A stretch of 17,507 nucleotides of DNA from DATESZ01 sp035283845 (lineage in GTDB: Bacteria > Desulfobacterota > Syntrophia > Syntrophales > JACQWR01): the NCBI GenBank assembly GCA_035283845.1, contig DATESZ010000164.1, positions 1 through 17,507 on the forward strand, given 5' to 3'. Both the position numbers and the translations under genes were made by a program. This document shows, in pieces, positions 4,939 to 12,575 of the stretch. The stretch's first letter is position 1. Each line of letters starts with the position of its first letter. The notes beneath the pieces were generated by a model, which was not told the origin of the DNA, did no database searches, and saw only the letters and a program-made list of their open reading frames with translations.

Positions 4939-6363
4939 GTGCTGACAAAAGTAAAAAAAACCATAGATGAGCACCGCATGCTGGCCAGAGGAGACCGCGT
5001 GATTGCGGCGGTTTCCGGAGGGCCTGATTCCGTTGCTCTTTTAAAGATCCTCAGCATGATTGCCGATCAATACGGTCTTTCCCTTGTTGTAGCGCATCTG
5101 AATCATGGTCTCAGGAAAGAGGAGTCGGACAGGGAAGAAGATTTTGTCCGCATGGTTGGGCGGAACATGGGGGTTGAGTTTATAAGCAGGAAGATAGATA
5201 TTGCCGGTTTGAGAAAGCAAGGAAAATCCTTAGAGGAACTTTGCCGTGAGCTGAGATACGACTTCCTTAAACAGGCGGCTTCAGATTGCCGGGCGACCAA
5301 GATAGCCTTAGGACACCATCTTCACGATCAGGCCGAGACGGTTTTGATAAATTTATTGAGGGGCAGCGGCAGCGAGGGACTGCGGGGGATGCTGCCGGTG
5401 CGGGAAGGGATGATCATCCGGCCCCTGCTGCAAATTACAAGAAAAGAGATTCTCGCCTTTCTTGAAAAAGAGAGGCTGTCCTTTATGACGGACAGCTCCA
5501 ATGCTCAGGACTTGTATCTCAGGAACAGGATCAGGCGCCATCTGATGCCTCTCCTGAAAGATTCCTTTAATAGCCGTGTGGAGGAAAACCTGGCCCGTAC
5601 GGCGGATATTATGCGCCTGAATGACGACTACATGGAAGGGGAGATTGAGGGCTTCCTCAATCGATGGGGTGTTTTCCGCCACGATCCGGAAAAGAGGATG
5701 CCCGTTCCTGAGTTTCTTAAATTGCACGAAGCCCTCCGGTACAGGCTGATAAAGACATTGCTTGCCTGGACGTCAAAGGCCGGCAAAGGCATCGGATATA
5801 GGCATGTAAAGGCGGCAGTGGATTTGGCAAAGGGCAGGCGGGGAAGCGTATCTCTGGACCTTCCCGGCGGTGTTTTGCTGCGGCGCGAATACGACCTGCT
5901 TATCTTCTGTCAGAAGGAAAGCTTTATGGCCTCCGGCATAGGTGTTGTTTCTGCTCCAGATTCAAGGGAAAGGCAGGATTTTTTTTACCCCGTAGATGTG
6001 CCCGGTCACGTGGAAGTGAAGGAAGTTGGGATGAACATTACCTTCCAGATTGTGGATAAAATACCCCTCTCCTCCCTTCCGGGACAGGAGGATCGGATTG
6101 CCTTCATGGATTATGAAGCCATGTACCCGCCTCTTGCCATAAGGAATATAAATCCCGGGGACAGAATACAACCGTTGGGCATGACGGGGACGAAAAAGAT
6201 AAAATCTCTCTTGATTGATAAAAAAGTGCCGCGCCGGCAAAGATATTGCTTTCCTATTTTGGTGGACCGGCAATCGGTGCTATGGATTGCCGGCTTAAGG
6301 ATGAGCCAGAGGATAGGCATCACGGAAAAGACAAGGCTGGCGCTTAAGGTAGAAATAGTTTGA
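4939..6363 (+). CDS. tilS: tRNA(Ile)-lysidine synthase TilS
   Basis: A 474-residue enzyme that uses ATP and lysine to convert C34 of the tRNA-Ile(CAU) anticodon to lysidine, so that it reads AUA. The N-terminal adenylation domain carries the PP-loop SGGPDS (residues 26-31), HLNHGLR, and the GHHLHDQAETVLINLLRGSG stretch typical of TilS. A central substrate-binding part follows, then a C-terminal TilS_C domain including INPGDRIQPLGMTGTKKIKS and the KKVPRRQR motif. The start is GTG at 4939, chosen because it gives the usual 25 or so residues before the P-loop; no Shine-Dalgarno is obvious. Length and domain order are normal. It stands between gph and ftsH; tilS-ftsH is a widely conserved neighbourhood. 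Confidence 0.95.
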   Translation: MLTKVKKTIDEHRMLARGDRVIAAVSGGPDSVALLKILSMIADQYGLSLVVAHLNHGLRKEESDREEDFVRMVGRNMGVEFISRKIDIAGLRKQGKSLEELCRELRYDFLKQAASDCRATKIALGHHLHDQAETVLINLLRGSGSEGLRGMLPVREGMIIRPLLQITRKEILAFLEKERLSFMTDSSNAQDLYLRNRIRRHLMPLLKDSFNSRVEENLARTADIMRLNDDYMEGEIEGFLNRWGVFRHDPEKRMPVPEFLKLHEALRYRLIKTLLAWTSKAGKGIGYRHVKAAVDLAKGRRGSVSLDLPGGVLLRREYDLLIFCQKESFMASGIGVVSAPDSRERQDFFYPVDVPGHVEVKEVGMNITFQIVDKIPLSSLPGQEDRIAFMDYEAMYPPLAIRNINPGDRIQPLGMTGTKKIKSLLIDKKVPRRQRYCFPILVDRQSVLWIAGLRMSQRIGITEKTRLALKVEIV

Positions 6364-6483
6364 AAATATAACGCGCTTATTGTAATGGAAAACCTGACGG
6401 CATTGCCTTCCACCTGATTTATTTTTCTGAGGGGATTGCAAAATTCTTTTTTTACAGAACCGTCAAAATTAAGGAGAATTAGT

Positions 6484-8334
6484 TTGAATCCACTTCAAAA
6501 AAATATCGCCCTTTGGCTGGTTGTAAGTCTCATCTTCATTTTTGTCTATCACCTCTTTAATCAGCCGAAGAGCGCCCAGGAAAGCATCATCTTCAGTGAT
6601 TTCATAAACTACGTCGATAAGGGACAGGTTAATGAGGTTACCATTCAAGGGGAAAACATAACGGGCAATCTGGCAAATGGTAAAAGTTTCAAAACCTATG
6701 CCCCTATGGACCCTGAACTGATTCCGCTCCTGAAAGAAAAAGGCGTTCGTATCGTTGCCAAACCCCTGGATGATTCTCCCTGGTTTATGACCGTCCTGGT
6801 ATCGTGGTTTCCCATGATTCTATTAATCGGCGTCTGGATTTTTTTCATGCGACAGATGCAGGCAGGCGGCGGAAAAGCCATGGCCTTCGGCAAGAGCCGG
6901 GCTCGTCTCCTCACGGATAAAGCGAAAAAAGTTACCTTCGCCGATGTCGCAGGCATCGACGAGGCCAAGTCAGAATTGCAGGAAGTCATCGAATTTCTTA
7001 AGGACCCCAAGAAATTTACCAGATTGGGCGGGCGGATACCGAAGGGACTGCTCCTGATCGGCCCCCCCGGCACCGGCAAGACTCTGCTGGCGCGGGCAAT
7101 CGCCGGCGAGGCCGATGTCCCCTTCTTCAGCATCAGTGGTTCCGACTTTGTGGAGATGTTTGTCGGCGTGGGCGCCTCGCGCGTAAGGGACCTTTTTACG
7201 CAGGCGAAAAAGAATGCGCCCTGCATCATCTTTATCGATGAGATCGATGCGGTGGGAAGACACCGGGGCGCCGGTCTCGGCGGCGGGCATGACGAAAGGG
7301 AGCAGACACTGAATCAGTTGCTTGTTGAGATGGATGGTTTTGAATCGAATGATGGCGTAATCCTCGTTTCTGCCACCAATCGTCCCGACGTTCTTGATCC
7401 TGCTCTTCTGAGGCCGGGACGCTTTGACAGGCAGGTTATTGTTCCCCTTCCCGATGTAAGGGGGAGAGAGAAGATATTTGAAGTACATAGCAAGAAGACG
7501 CCCTTAGCGGATGATGTGGACTTTGCCGTTATTGCGCGGGGAACGCCAGGCTCGTCGGGCGCCGACATAGAGAGTCTTGTTAACGAAGCGGCGCTTTACG
7601 CGGCGAGGTCGGGCAAAGACGCGGTAAATATGAGCGATTTCGAATATGCCAAAGACAAAGTCCTGATGGGAGTGGAAAGAAAAAGCATGGTCATCAGCGA
7701 TGAAGAAAAGAGGAATACCGCCTATCACGAATCCGGCCATGCCCTGATCGCCCGATTGCAGCCCGGTACGGATCCGATTCACAAAGTCACTATTATACCG
7801 AGGGGAAGAGCGCTCGGATTGACGCAGCAGTTGCCCATAGACGAGAAACACACCTATAACAGGGAATACCTTTTGGCTAACATAGCCATCCTGCTGGGCG
7901 GCAGGGCCGCGGAGGAACTGGTATTGAAGGATTTCAGCACCGGCGCCGGAAACGACATTGAACGAGCTACAAATCTGGCCCGTAAGATGGTCTGTGAATG
8001 GGGCATGAGCGATCGGATGGGACCCTTAAGTTACGGTAAAAAAGAGGAGCTGATCTTTTTAGGCCGCGAAATTGCCACACACAAGGATTACAGCGAAGAG
8101 ACCGCCGAAAAGATAGACGGGGAGGTATCTCGGATCGTTACCGAAAGTTATGATAAAGCAAAGAAATTGCTGTCCGACCACATGGAGATTCTACACAGAT
8201 TGGCTGCCGAATTGCTCGAGAAGGAAGTTTTGAACACGGCGGAGCTGGACGCCATCATTGGTCTAAAAACATCCCCTCCAGAAGATACGCAGTCCGAAAG
8301 ACCGGAGCAAGCTCTTCTACAGTTCGATAATTAA
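6484..8334 (+). CDS. ftsH: ATP-dependent zinc metalloprotease FtsH
   Basis: A 616-residue membrane-bound AAA protease that degrades unfolded membrane and regulatory proteins. Two transmembrane helices (about 8-24 and 101-121) flank the periplasmic domain. The AAA module has Walker A GPPGTGKT (193-200), pore loop FVGVG (226-230), Walker B IIFIDEID (248-255) and the second region of homology ATNRPDVLDPALLRPGRFDR (297-316). The peptidase has the zinc motif HESGH (415-419) and a downstream Asp ligand in GNDIERAT. I place the start at TTG 6484 because AAGGAG (6471-6476) precedes it by seven bases and the resulting MNPLQKNIALWLVV is a standard FtsH N-terminus. A TTG at 6436 in the same frame lacks support. 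The 120 bases upstream probably hold a promoter, but I cannot name boxes with confidence. folP follows after seven bases. Confidence 0.96.
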   Translation: MNPLQKNIALWLVVSLIFIFVYHLFNQPKSAQESIIFSDFINYVDKGQVNEVTIQGENITGNLANGKSFKTYAPMDPELIPLLKEKGVRIVAKPLDDSPWFMTVLVSWFPMILLIGVWIFFMRQMQAGGGKAMAFGKSRARLLTDKAKKVTFADVAGIDEAKSELQEVIEFLKDPKKFTRLGGRIPKGLLLIGPPGTGKTLLARAIAGEADVPFFSISGSDFVEMFVGVGASRVRDLFTQAKKNAPCIIFIDEIDAVGRHRGAGLGGGHDEREQTLNQLLVEMDGFESNDGVILVSATNRPDVLDPALLRPGRFDRQVIVPLPDVRGREKIFEVHSKKTPLADDVDFAVIARGTPGSSGADIESLVNEAALYAARSGKDAVNMSDFEYAKDKVLMGVERKSMVISDEEKRNTAYHESGHALIARLQPGTDPIHKVTIIPRGRALGLTQQLPIDEKHTYNREYLLANIAILLGGRAAEELVLKDFSTGAGNDIERATNLARKMVCEWGMSDRMGPLSYGKKEELIFLGREIATHKDYSEETAEKIDGEVSRIVTESYDKAKKLLSDHMEILHRLAAELLEKEVLNTAELDAIIGLKTSPPEDTQSERPEQALLQFDN

Positions 8335-8341
8335 AGCGAAT

Positions 8342-9190
8342 ATGAATGCAACCCCTTCTTTCAAGACCTCCCGGAGGGAAATAACGTTCGGGGTGCGCAC
8401 CTTGATCATGGGTATCGTGAATGCAACCCCCGATTCTTTTTCCGATGGTGGCCGCTTTACAACGTCTGCGGAGGCGGTGGATGAGGGGATGCGCCTTGTC
8501 GAGGCGGGGGCCGATATCCTCGATGTGGGCGGCGAGTCCACACGCCCGGGCTCCGATCCTGTGACGCTTGAGGAAGAATTGAAGAGAACCATGCCCGTTA
8601 TCGGGGCACTGGCTAACAAGGTAAACGTTCCCATATCTATCGATACCACAAAAGCTGCCGTTGCCCGGGAAGCTATCAACATGGGCGCCGAAATCATCAA
8701 TGATGTCAGCGCGATGAGATTTGACGAAAAAATGCCGAAAGTGGCGGCGGATACGGGTGCCGGCTTGATTCTCATGCATATGCGGGGCTTGCCCAAGATT
8801 ATGCAGACAGGATCCATCGTTTACCAATCCCTGATCGACGACATCATTGCTTTTTTACGTGAAAGGCTGCAAAGCGCTCAGTCTTTAGGGGTGGAAATTG
8901 ATAGAGCCATGATCGATCCCGGTATCGGATTCGGAAAAACGGCCGAAGACAATATGAAAATCCTGAAACATCTTGGACGTTTTCGGGCATTGGGCAGGCC
9001 CATTTTAACGGGCGTGTCAAGGAAGGCCTTTATAGGTAAGGTGACAGGCGGCGAACCACGGGAACGCCTGGCGGGGACGGCGGCGGCGGTTGTGGTTTCC
9101 ATCATGAACGGCAGTTCCATCGTGAGGGTCCACGATGTGGAAACCATGAAAAAAGTAGTTGACATGACCGATGCGATAATGGGGTCTTAA
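8342..9190 (+). CDS. folP: Dihydropteroate synthase FolP
   Basis: A 282-residue TIM-barrel enzyme that condenses 6-hydroxymethyl-dihydropterin pyrophosphate with p-aminobenzoate in folate synthesis. Recognisable motifs are MGIVNATPDSFSDGG (first conserved loop), DVGGESTRPGSDPV (second loop), PISIDTTKAAVA, IINDVSAM, GLILMHMRG, IDPGIGFGKTAEDN and the C-terminal SRKAFIG with R-x-H near the end (IVRVHDV), completing the substrate pocket. It is the sulfonamide target. The ATG at 8342 has no strong Shine-Dalgarno, but coupling to ftsH seven bases upstream is likely. Next to it stands tsaE instead of the cdaA/glmM genes that often follow folP in this gene neighbourhood. Confidence 0.96.
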   Translation: MNATPSFKTSRREITFGVRTLIMGIVNATPDSFSDGGRFTTSAEAVDEGMRLVEAGADILDVGGESTRPGSDPVTLEEELKRTMPVIGALANKVNVPISIDTTKAAVAREAINMGAEIINDVSAMRFDEKMPKVAADTGAGLILMHMRGLPKIMQTGSIVYQSLIDDIIAFLRERLQSAQSLGVEIDRAMIDPGIGFGKTAEDNMKILKHLGRFRALGRPILTGVSRKAFIGKVTGGEPRERLAGTAAAVVVSIMNGSSIVRVHDVETMKKVVDMTDAIMGS

Positions 9191-9201
9191 ATGAACAGCA
9201 A

Positions 9202-9645
9202 ATGACTAATTTTACTTTCATTTCTCATGGCCCGCAGGAGACCTATGCATTCGGAAAGAATCTGGGCGAAACCCTTTTTTCCGGCGATGTGGTGGCCCTC
9301 TCCGGAGAGCTCGGCACGGGAAAAACCTGCCTTGCCCAGGGGATTGCGAGGGGACTCGGCGTTCCCGAAGAATACAAGATTACCAGCCCTACCTTTACGA
9401 TCATTAATGAATATCCGGGGCGGTTAATTCTTTACCATCTCGACGTTTATCGCCTGTCAGGCACGCGAGACCTGGAAGAAATAGGTTATGATGAATGCTT
9501 TAACGACAAGGGCGTGGTCATTGTGGAATGGGCGGAAAAGATCAGGGATGCTCTGCCCAAGGGGACTTTATTTGTTTTACTTACTTATCTTGATGAAAAC
9601 AGAAGAAAAATTATGCTTTCCGATAACCCGGAGAGAATAACTTAA
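9202..9645 (+). CDS. tsaE: TsaE, ATPase of the tRNA t6A synthesis complex
   Basis: A 147-residue P-loop protein of the YjeE/TsaE family, which binds the TsaB-TsaD dimer and drives cycles of N6-threonylcarbamoyl-adenosine formation at tRNA position 37. Walker A is GELGTGKT (35-42). The family motifs SPTFTIINEY (about 63-72), HLDVYRL and the EIGYDE...VVIVEWAEKI stretch are all present. Length is normal. It starts 11 bases after the folP stop without a clear Shine-Dalgarno. The ATG overlaps a four-codon minigene (ATG AAC AGC AAA TGA at 9191-9205), which may or may not matter. TsaB, TsaC and TsaD are not in this window. Confidence 0.93.
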   Translation: MTNFTFISHGPQETYAFGKNLGETLFSGDVVALSGELGTGKTCLAQGIARGLGVPEEYKITSPTFTIINEYPGRLILYHLDVYRLSGTRDLEEIGYDECFNDKGVVIVEWAEKIRDALPKGTLFVLLTYLDENRRKIMLSDNPERIT

Positions 9646-9651
9646 GATTGT

Positions 9652-9671
9652 AAAACCTTAAGGGAGGTTTT
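9652..9671 (+). promoter_or_regulatory. Hairpin overlapping the lysC ribosome binding site
   Basis: AAAACCT (9652-9658) and AGGTTTT (9665-9671) form a 7-bp stem with a 6-base loop. The lysC Shine-Dalgarno AAGGGAGG (9660-9667) lies partly in the loop and partly in the 3' arm, so the hairpin could reduce ribosome access. The stem is AT-rich and may be weak. It is not a convincing terminator. Confidence 0.35.
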
Positions 9672-9677
9672 TAGCGG

Positions 9678-10895
9678 ATGGCGATAGTTGTGCATAAATA
9701 TGGCGGCACCTCGGTGGCCAATCTCGAAAAGATCGAGAATGTAGCGGAAAAGGTTATCCGTGTCAGGCAAGCCGGAAATGACGTGGTGGTTGTGCTTTCG
9801 GCCATGTCGGGAGAAACGGACAGGCTGATCCAGCTTGCCCGGAAGGCGGCCGGCGAGCCGGATAAGAGAGAGTACGATGCCCTGGTATCTACAGGGGAAC
9901 AGGTTACGGTAACCCTGCTGGCCATGATCCTGCGGAAATTGGGATATAAGGCCAGATCTTTATTGGGGTTTCAGGTTAAGATCCATACCGACCGGGCCCA
10001 TGCAAAGGCCAGGATTATCGGTGTGGATACGGAAATAATCTTGAAAGAACTGAACGAGGGATCAATAGTGGTTGTGGCAGGATTTCAGGGGGTTGATGAT
10101 GATAATAATATTACCACCCTCGGGCGGGGCGGTTCCGATACCAGCGCCATAGCCCTGGCGGCGGCACTCGGCGCCGATGTGTGTGATATATATACCGATG
10201 TGGACGGAGTTTACACCACCGATCCCAATATTTGCAGCAAGGCCAGGCGGCTTTCGAGGATATCCTACGATGAGATGTTAGAGATGGCCAGAGCAGGGGC
10301 GAAGGTGCTGCAACCCCGCTCCGTGGAACTTGCGAAAAAATATTCCGTTTCCGTTTATGTTAAATCTTCTTTTACCGACGGGGGCGGAACTTTGGTGACA
10401 AGGGAGGACAAAAATATGGAAAAGGAAGTTGTTTCCGGTGTAACATATGATCGCGACCAAGCAAAGATTACCATTGTTCGCGTTCCCGACAGGCCGGGTG
10501 TGGCGGCTCGTTTGTTTACCCCGCTTTCCGAGCACAACATAGTAGTGGACATGATAATTCAAAACGCCAGTGTGGAAGGATATACGGACTTAACCTTTAC
10601 TGTCTCCCGAAAAGATATTAACGAGGCCCGCAGCATTGTAGAGACGGTTGTCAGTGAAATCGGGGCGAGAGGTCTGGAAATGGACGAGGACGTGGCGAAA
10701 GTTTCGATCATCGGAGTGGGAATGATAAGCCATTCCGGCGTTGCAGCCAGGATGTTTAACGTTCTTGCCCAGGAAGGCATCAACATTATGATGATCAGCA
10801 CCTCCGAAATCAAGATATCCTGCGTCGTCAAGGCTAAATACACGGAGCTGGCAGTCACGACACTCCATAACGCCTTTGGATTAGACCGCCAGTAG
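9678..10895 (+). CDS. lysC: Aspartate kinase LysC
   Basis: A 405-residue enzyme that phosphorylates L-aspartate, the entry step to lysine, methionine, threonine and diaminopimelate. The kinase domain opens with the signature KYGGTSVAN (7-15), continues with VVLSAMSGETDRL, the LGRGGSDTSA nucleotide-binding loop, DIYTDVDGVYTTDP and AKVLQPRSVELAK. The C-terminal third carries two ACT domains (about 267-335, ITIVRVPDRPGVAARLF; and 345-400, VSIIGVGMISHSGVAARMF), the usual site of lysine or threonine feedback binding. Single-domain length (about 405) fits the monofunctional LysC class without homoserine dehydrogenase. The Shine-Dalgarno AAGGGAGG lies 10 bases before ATG and inside a small hairpin. 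The stop overlaps the next gene's GTG by one base. Confidence 0.96.
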   Translation: MAIVVHKYGGTSVANLEKIENVAEKVIRVRQAGNDVVVVLSAMSGETDRLIQLARKAAGEPDKREYDALVSTGEQVTVTLLAMILRKLGYKARSLLGFQVKIHTDRAHAKARIIGVDTEIILKELNEGSIVVVAGFQGVDDDNNITTLGRGGSDTSAIALAAALGADVCDIYTDVDGVYTTDPNICSKARRLSRISYDEMLEMARAGAKVLQPRSVELAKKYSVSVYVKSSFTDGGGTLVTREDKNMEKEVVSGVTYDRDQAKITIVRVPDRPGVAARLFTPLSEHNIVVDMIIQNASVEGYTDLTFTVSRKDINEARSIVETVVSEIGARGLEMDEDVAKVSIIGVGMISHSGVAARMFNVLAQEGINIMMISTSEIKISCVVKAKYTELAVTTLHNAFGLDRQ

Positions 10896-11530
10896 TGGTT
10901 ATTATTGCCAATCTTTTTGGTAAGATGAAGCAATCTTACTTAAGGTTTAGATCAATGCCGCTAACGAATAAACAAGCCGACGGTATTATTGCTCTTGTTG
11001 TCATTACGGCTTTGGTCTATGTATTTAATCTCCTTGTCCCCCTTTTTTCACCTGCCAACCATCCTCATGTGCCTTTCAGCAATAAAGAAGAGGGGGAGCT
11101 GGCGATCGCCCTGAACGTGAACGGGAACGACATCGGTATCTACTTTATGCCTAAGGGTGCAAGGCTTTGCTGTCTTATGGCCGCCGCCCGGACCGACCTT
11201 CCCCGGCCATTTAGCGGACAAAACGACTCCCGCAGGCTAAAAATGGGAGACAAAATCTATCTAACCGGCGACTCTTCCCCATCCATTGCGGTAGGGAAAA
11301 TGGTCGCCCCACAGGCACTTGCCCTGGGACTGCCCCTGGATATTAATAGTGCAACCTTTGATGACCTGGTTCTGGTTTCCGGAATCGGGGAGAAGACGGC
11401 GACCCAGATTATTGCCCTGAGGAAAAATAAGGGGGGCCTTAGCAGGATAGAAGAACTGATGGAAATCAGAGGCATTAAAGAGAAAAAATTTGACAGAATA
11501 AAAAAATATTTTTACACAGAAATGCTGTGA
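10895..11530 (+). CDS. Membrane-anchored ComEA-like helix-hairpin-helix protein
   Basis: A 211-residue protein with a cytoplasmic N-terminus, one transmembrane helix (about 28-51), a middle region of about 95 residues, and a C-terminal ComEA-type tandem helix-hairpin-helix domain (about 148-207: LPLDINSATFDDLVLVSGIG, then KTATQIIALRKNKGGLSRIE, then ELMEIRGIKEKKFDRIKKYF). ComEA proteins bind double-stranded DNA at the outer face of the inner membrane during uptake. The middle (IALNVNGNDIGIYFMPKGARLCCLM ... LKMGDKIYL) has an SLBB-like beta pattern, again as in some ComEA proteins. The GTG start overlaps the lysC stop by one base. In-frame ATGs at 10925 and 10955 would also leave the membrane helix intact, and none has a strong Shine-Dalgarno. 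Competence genes are not visible nearby, so a role in DNA uptake is inference. Confidence 0.8.
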   Translation: MVIIANLFGKMKQSYLRFRSMPLTNKQADGIIALVVITALVYVFNLLVPLFSPANHPHVPFSNKEEGELAIALNVNGNDIGIYFMPKGARLCCLMAAARTDLPRPFSGQNDSRRLKMGDKIYLTGDSSPSIAVGKMVAPQALALGLPLDINSATFDDLVLVSGIGEKTATQIIALRKNKGGLSRIEELMEIRGIKEKKFDRIKKYFYTEML

Positions 11531-11551
11531 GATGAAACAGGTCATGAACAA

Positions 11552-12142
11552 CTATTTGCTATCGCTAAGATATATATTGAAATAATTGAGGACCCGCGTA
11601 ACGTAGCCCTGGGTCTCTCTATAAGGAGGGATCCGGTTATTATAGCGGCTTACGGCCCCTTCGCCGGCGTTATAGGCGGCCAGAGCCAGGGGCAGGTTGT
11701 TTGGGTAGAGGTTCAAAAGATAGCGAAGGTATCTGACGCCGCCTTCAATATTTTGTTCCGGATGGAAAGAATCAGGTACCTGAAGGTAACTTGCCGTGGC
11801 GGGCATGAGCTGCATCAGACCTCGCGCCCCGACAGGTGAGACAGCTTTGTGATTGAAGTTGGATTCCGCCTTGATGACAGCCTTTATCAAGGCGGAGTCT
11901 ACCTGGTACTTTTCTGCCGCCCTGGTAATAAGCAGGTCGTATTTGGTTATATCCGTGCCTGCCGTGAAGTGCACCGGTTTTTCTTTCAATACTAAGACAT
12001 ACCGGGCGTTAATTTCCGTGGGTACGTTGGTAAGATGAAGCACCCCTTCTTCATCCACGTATTTATATATATCCGCCAGAGAAGGATGGGGGAATATTTG
12101 CAAAAAAGTGAATAAAAGCAGAATCTTGATATTTCTTTTCAT
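11552..12142 (-). CDS. Secreted lytic transglycosylase with DUF4124 and SLT domains
   Basis: A 196-residue enzyme cleaving the MurNAc-GlcNAc bond of peptidoglycan with 1,6-anhydro product formation. A signal peptide (MKRNIKILLLFTFLQIFPHP, cleavage probable after SLA-23) is followed by a DUF4124 segment DIYKYVDEEGVLHLTNVP (24-41). The goose-lysozyme-like SLT domain follows, with catalytic Glu93 in AESNF, GLMQLMPATA (108-117) and AAYNAGEGAV (155-164). I chose ATG 12142 because it begins the signal peptide and because the predicted promoter (12178-12206) places the transcript start near 12171. That excludes a longer frame starting at 12199. The Shine-Dalgarno is weak. The gene is convergent with the ComEA-like gene (21 bases apart) and divergent from tRNA-Pro. 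No strong terminator was seen at its end. Confidence 0.92.
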   Translation of the reverse strand: MKRNIKILLLFTFLQIFPHPSLADIYKYVDEEGVLHLTNVPTEINARYVLVLKEKPVHFTAGTDITKYDLLITRAAEKYQVDSALIKAVIKAESNFNHKAVSPVGARGLMQLMPATASYLQVPDSFHPEQNIEGGVRYLRYLLNLYPNNLPLALAAYNAGEGAVSRYNNRIPPYRETQGYVTRVLNYFNIYLSDSK

Positions 12143-12177
12143 ATCACGATAATTAACCTTTCTCACCTCTGCCTGCT

Positions 12178-12206
12178 TTTGTACCCTAAGGCATCTCAAA
12201 TTTCAA
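12178..12206 (-). promoter_or_regulatory. Predicted promoter of the lytic transglycosylase gene
   Basis: On the minus strand TTGAAA (12201-12206), a 17-base spacer and TACAAA (12178-12183). The start of transcription would be near 12171, about 30 bases before ATG 12142. Confidence 0.5.
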
Positions 12207-12233
12207 GCTATTTTTCTTTTGGGTTTTTGTCCC

Positions 12234-12260
12234 TTGACATGCCTCACCTGTGGTGATAAT
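12234..12260 (+). promoter_or_regulatory. Predicted promoter of tRNA-Pro
   Basis: A perfect TTGACA (12234-12239) and a GATAAT (12255-12260) with a 15-base spacer, or TAATGA with 17 bases. A TG dinucleotide precedes the -10. Transcription would start about 10 bases before the tRNA. Confidence 0.6.
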
Positions 12261-12278
12261 GACCACGTGCGATGAAGT

Positions 12279-12355
12279 CGGGGCGTGGCGCAGTCTGGTA
12301 GCGTATCTGAATGGGGTTCAGAGGGCCGGTGGTTCAAATCCACTCGCCCCGACCA
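12279..12355 (+). tRNA. tRNA-Pro, anticodon GGG
   Basis: A 77-base cloverleaf. Acceptor stem CGGGGCG pairs with CGCCCCG, D stem GCGC with GCGT, and anticodon arm TCTGA/loop ATGGGGT/TCAGA gives anticodon GGG (codon CCC, and CCU by wobble). The T arm is GGTGG/TTCAAAT/CCACT. C1-G72, discriminator A73 and encoded CCA are all present. G37 follows the anticodon, as expected for the m1G37 site of proline tRNAs. Confidence 0.96.
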
Positions 12356-12362
12356 GTAAAAT

Positions 12363-12396
12363 AAAGGGGTTGGGTGATGCCGGCTTAACCCCTTTT
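12363..12396. terminator. Bidirectional intrinsic terminator
   Basis: AAAGGGGTT (12363-12371) pairs with AACCCCTTT (12387-12395) in a 9-bp stem, followed on the plus strand by TTTTACTTTAT and on the minus strand by TTTATTTTAC. It ends tRNA-Pro transcription and can also stop the minus-strand ABC operon that ends at 12513. Confidence 0.8.
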
Positions 12397-12446
12397 ACTT
12401 TATCAAGGGTGTCTCATTTAAAGAACTCTTAACAGGTGAAACTCTC

Positions 12447-12575
12447 ATGACGGTACTCGTCACAAATGAGAATGAAAATGGCTACACAGGTGAATATAAG
12501 GAAATCGAATACTTAGATGCGCATTTTCGAGTGAAAAGACAAAATAATCACCCCCACACACAGCAATGTCCCTGA
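12447..12575 (+). CDS. Possible small ORF or gene remnant, 42 aa
   Basis: ATG 12447 is preceded by AGGTGA at seven bases. The first 30 residues (MTVLVTNENENGYTGEYKEI, then EYLDAHFRVK) read like genuine protein, while the last 12 residues lie antisense over the end of the neighbouring membrane-protein gene and look random. I do not recognise the family. It could be the 5' remnant of a lost gene, or a chance frame. Confidence 0.25.
   Translation: MTVLVTNENENGYTGEYKEIEYLDAHFRVKRQNNHPHTQQCP

Noticed and set aside
6436..6483. Extra 16 residues at the N-terminus of FtsH
   Set aside because: The Shine-Dalgarno AAGGAG and the standard FtsH N-terminus both support the TTG at 6484.
9678..10895. lysC leader as a lysine riboswitch
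   Set aside because: Only 32 bases lie between tsaE and lysC, too few for an L box; only a small hairpin is present.
12143..12199. Longer N-terminus of the lytic transglycosylase
   Set aside because: It would precede the signal peptide with charged residues and begin upstream of the predicted transcript start.
12250..12432. Open frame over tRNA-Pro and the following terminator
   Set aside because: It is read through a perfect tRNA cloverleaf and terminator; not a gene.
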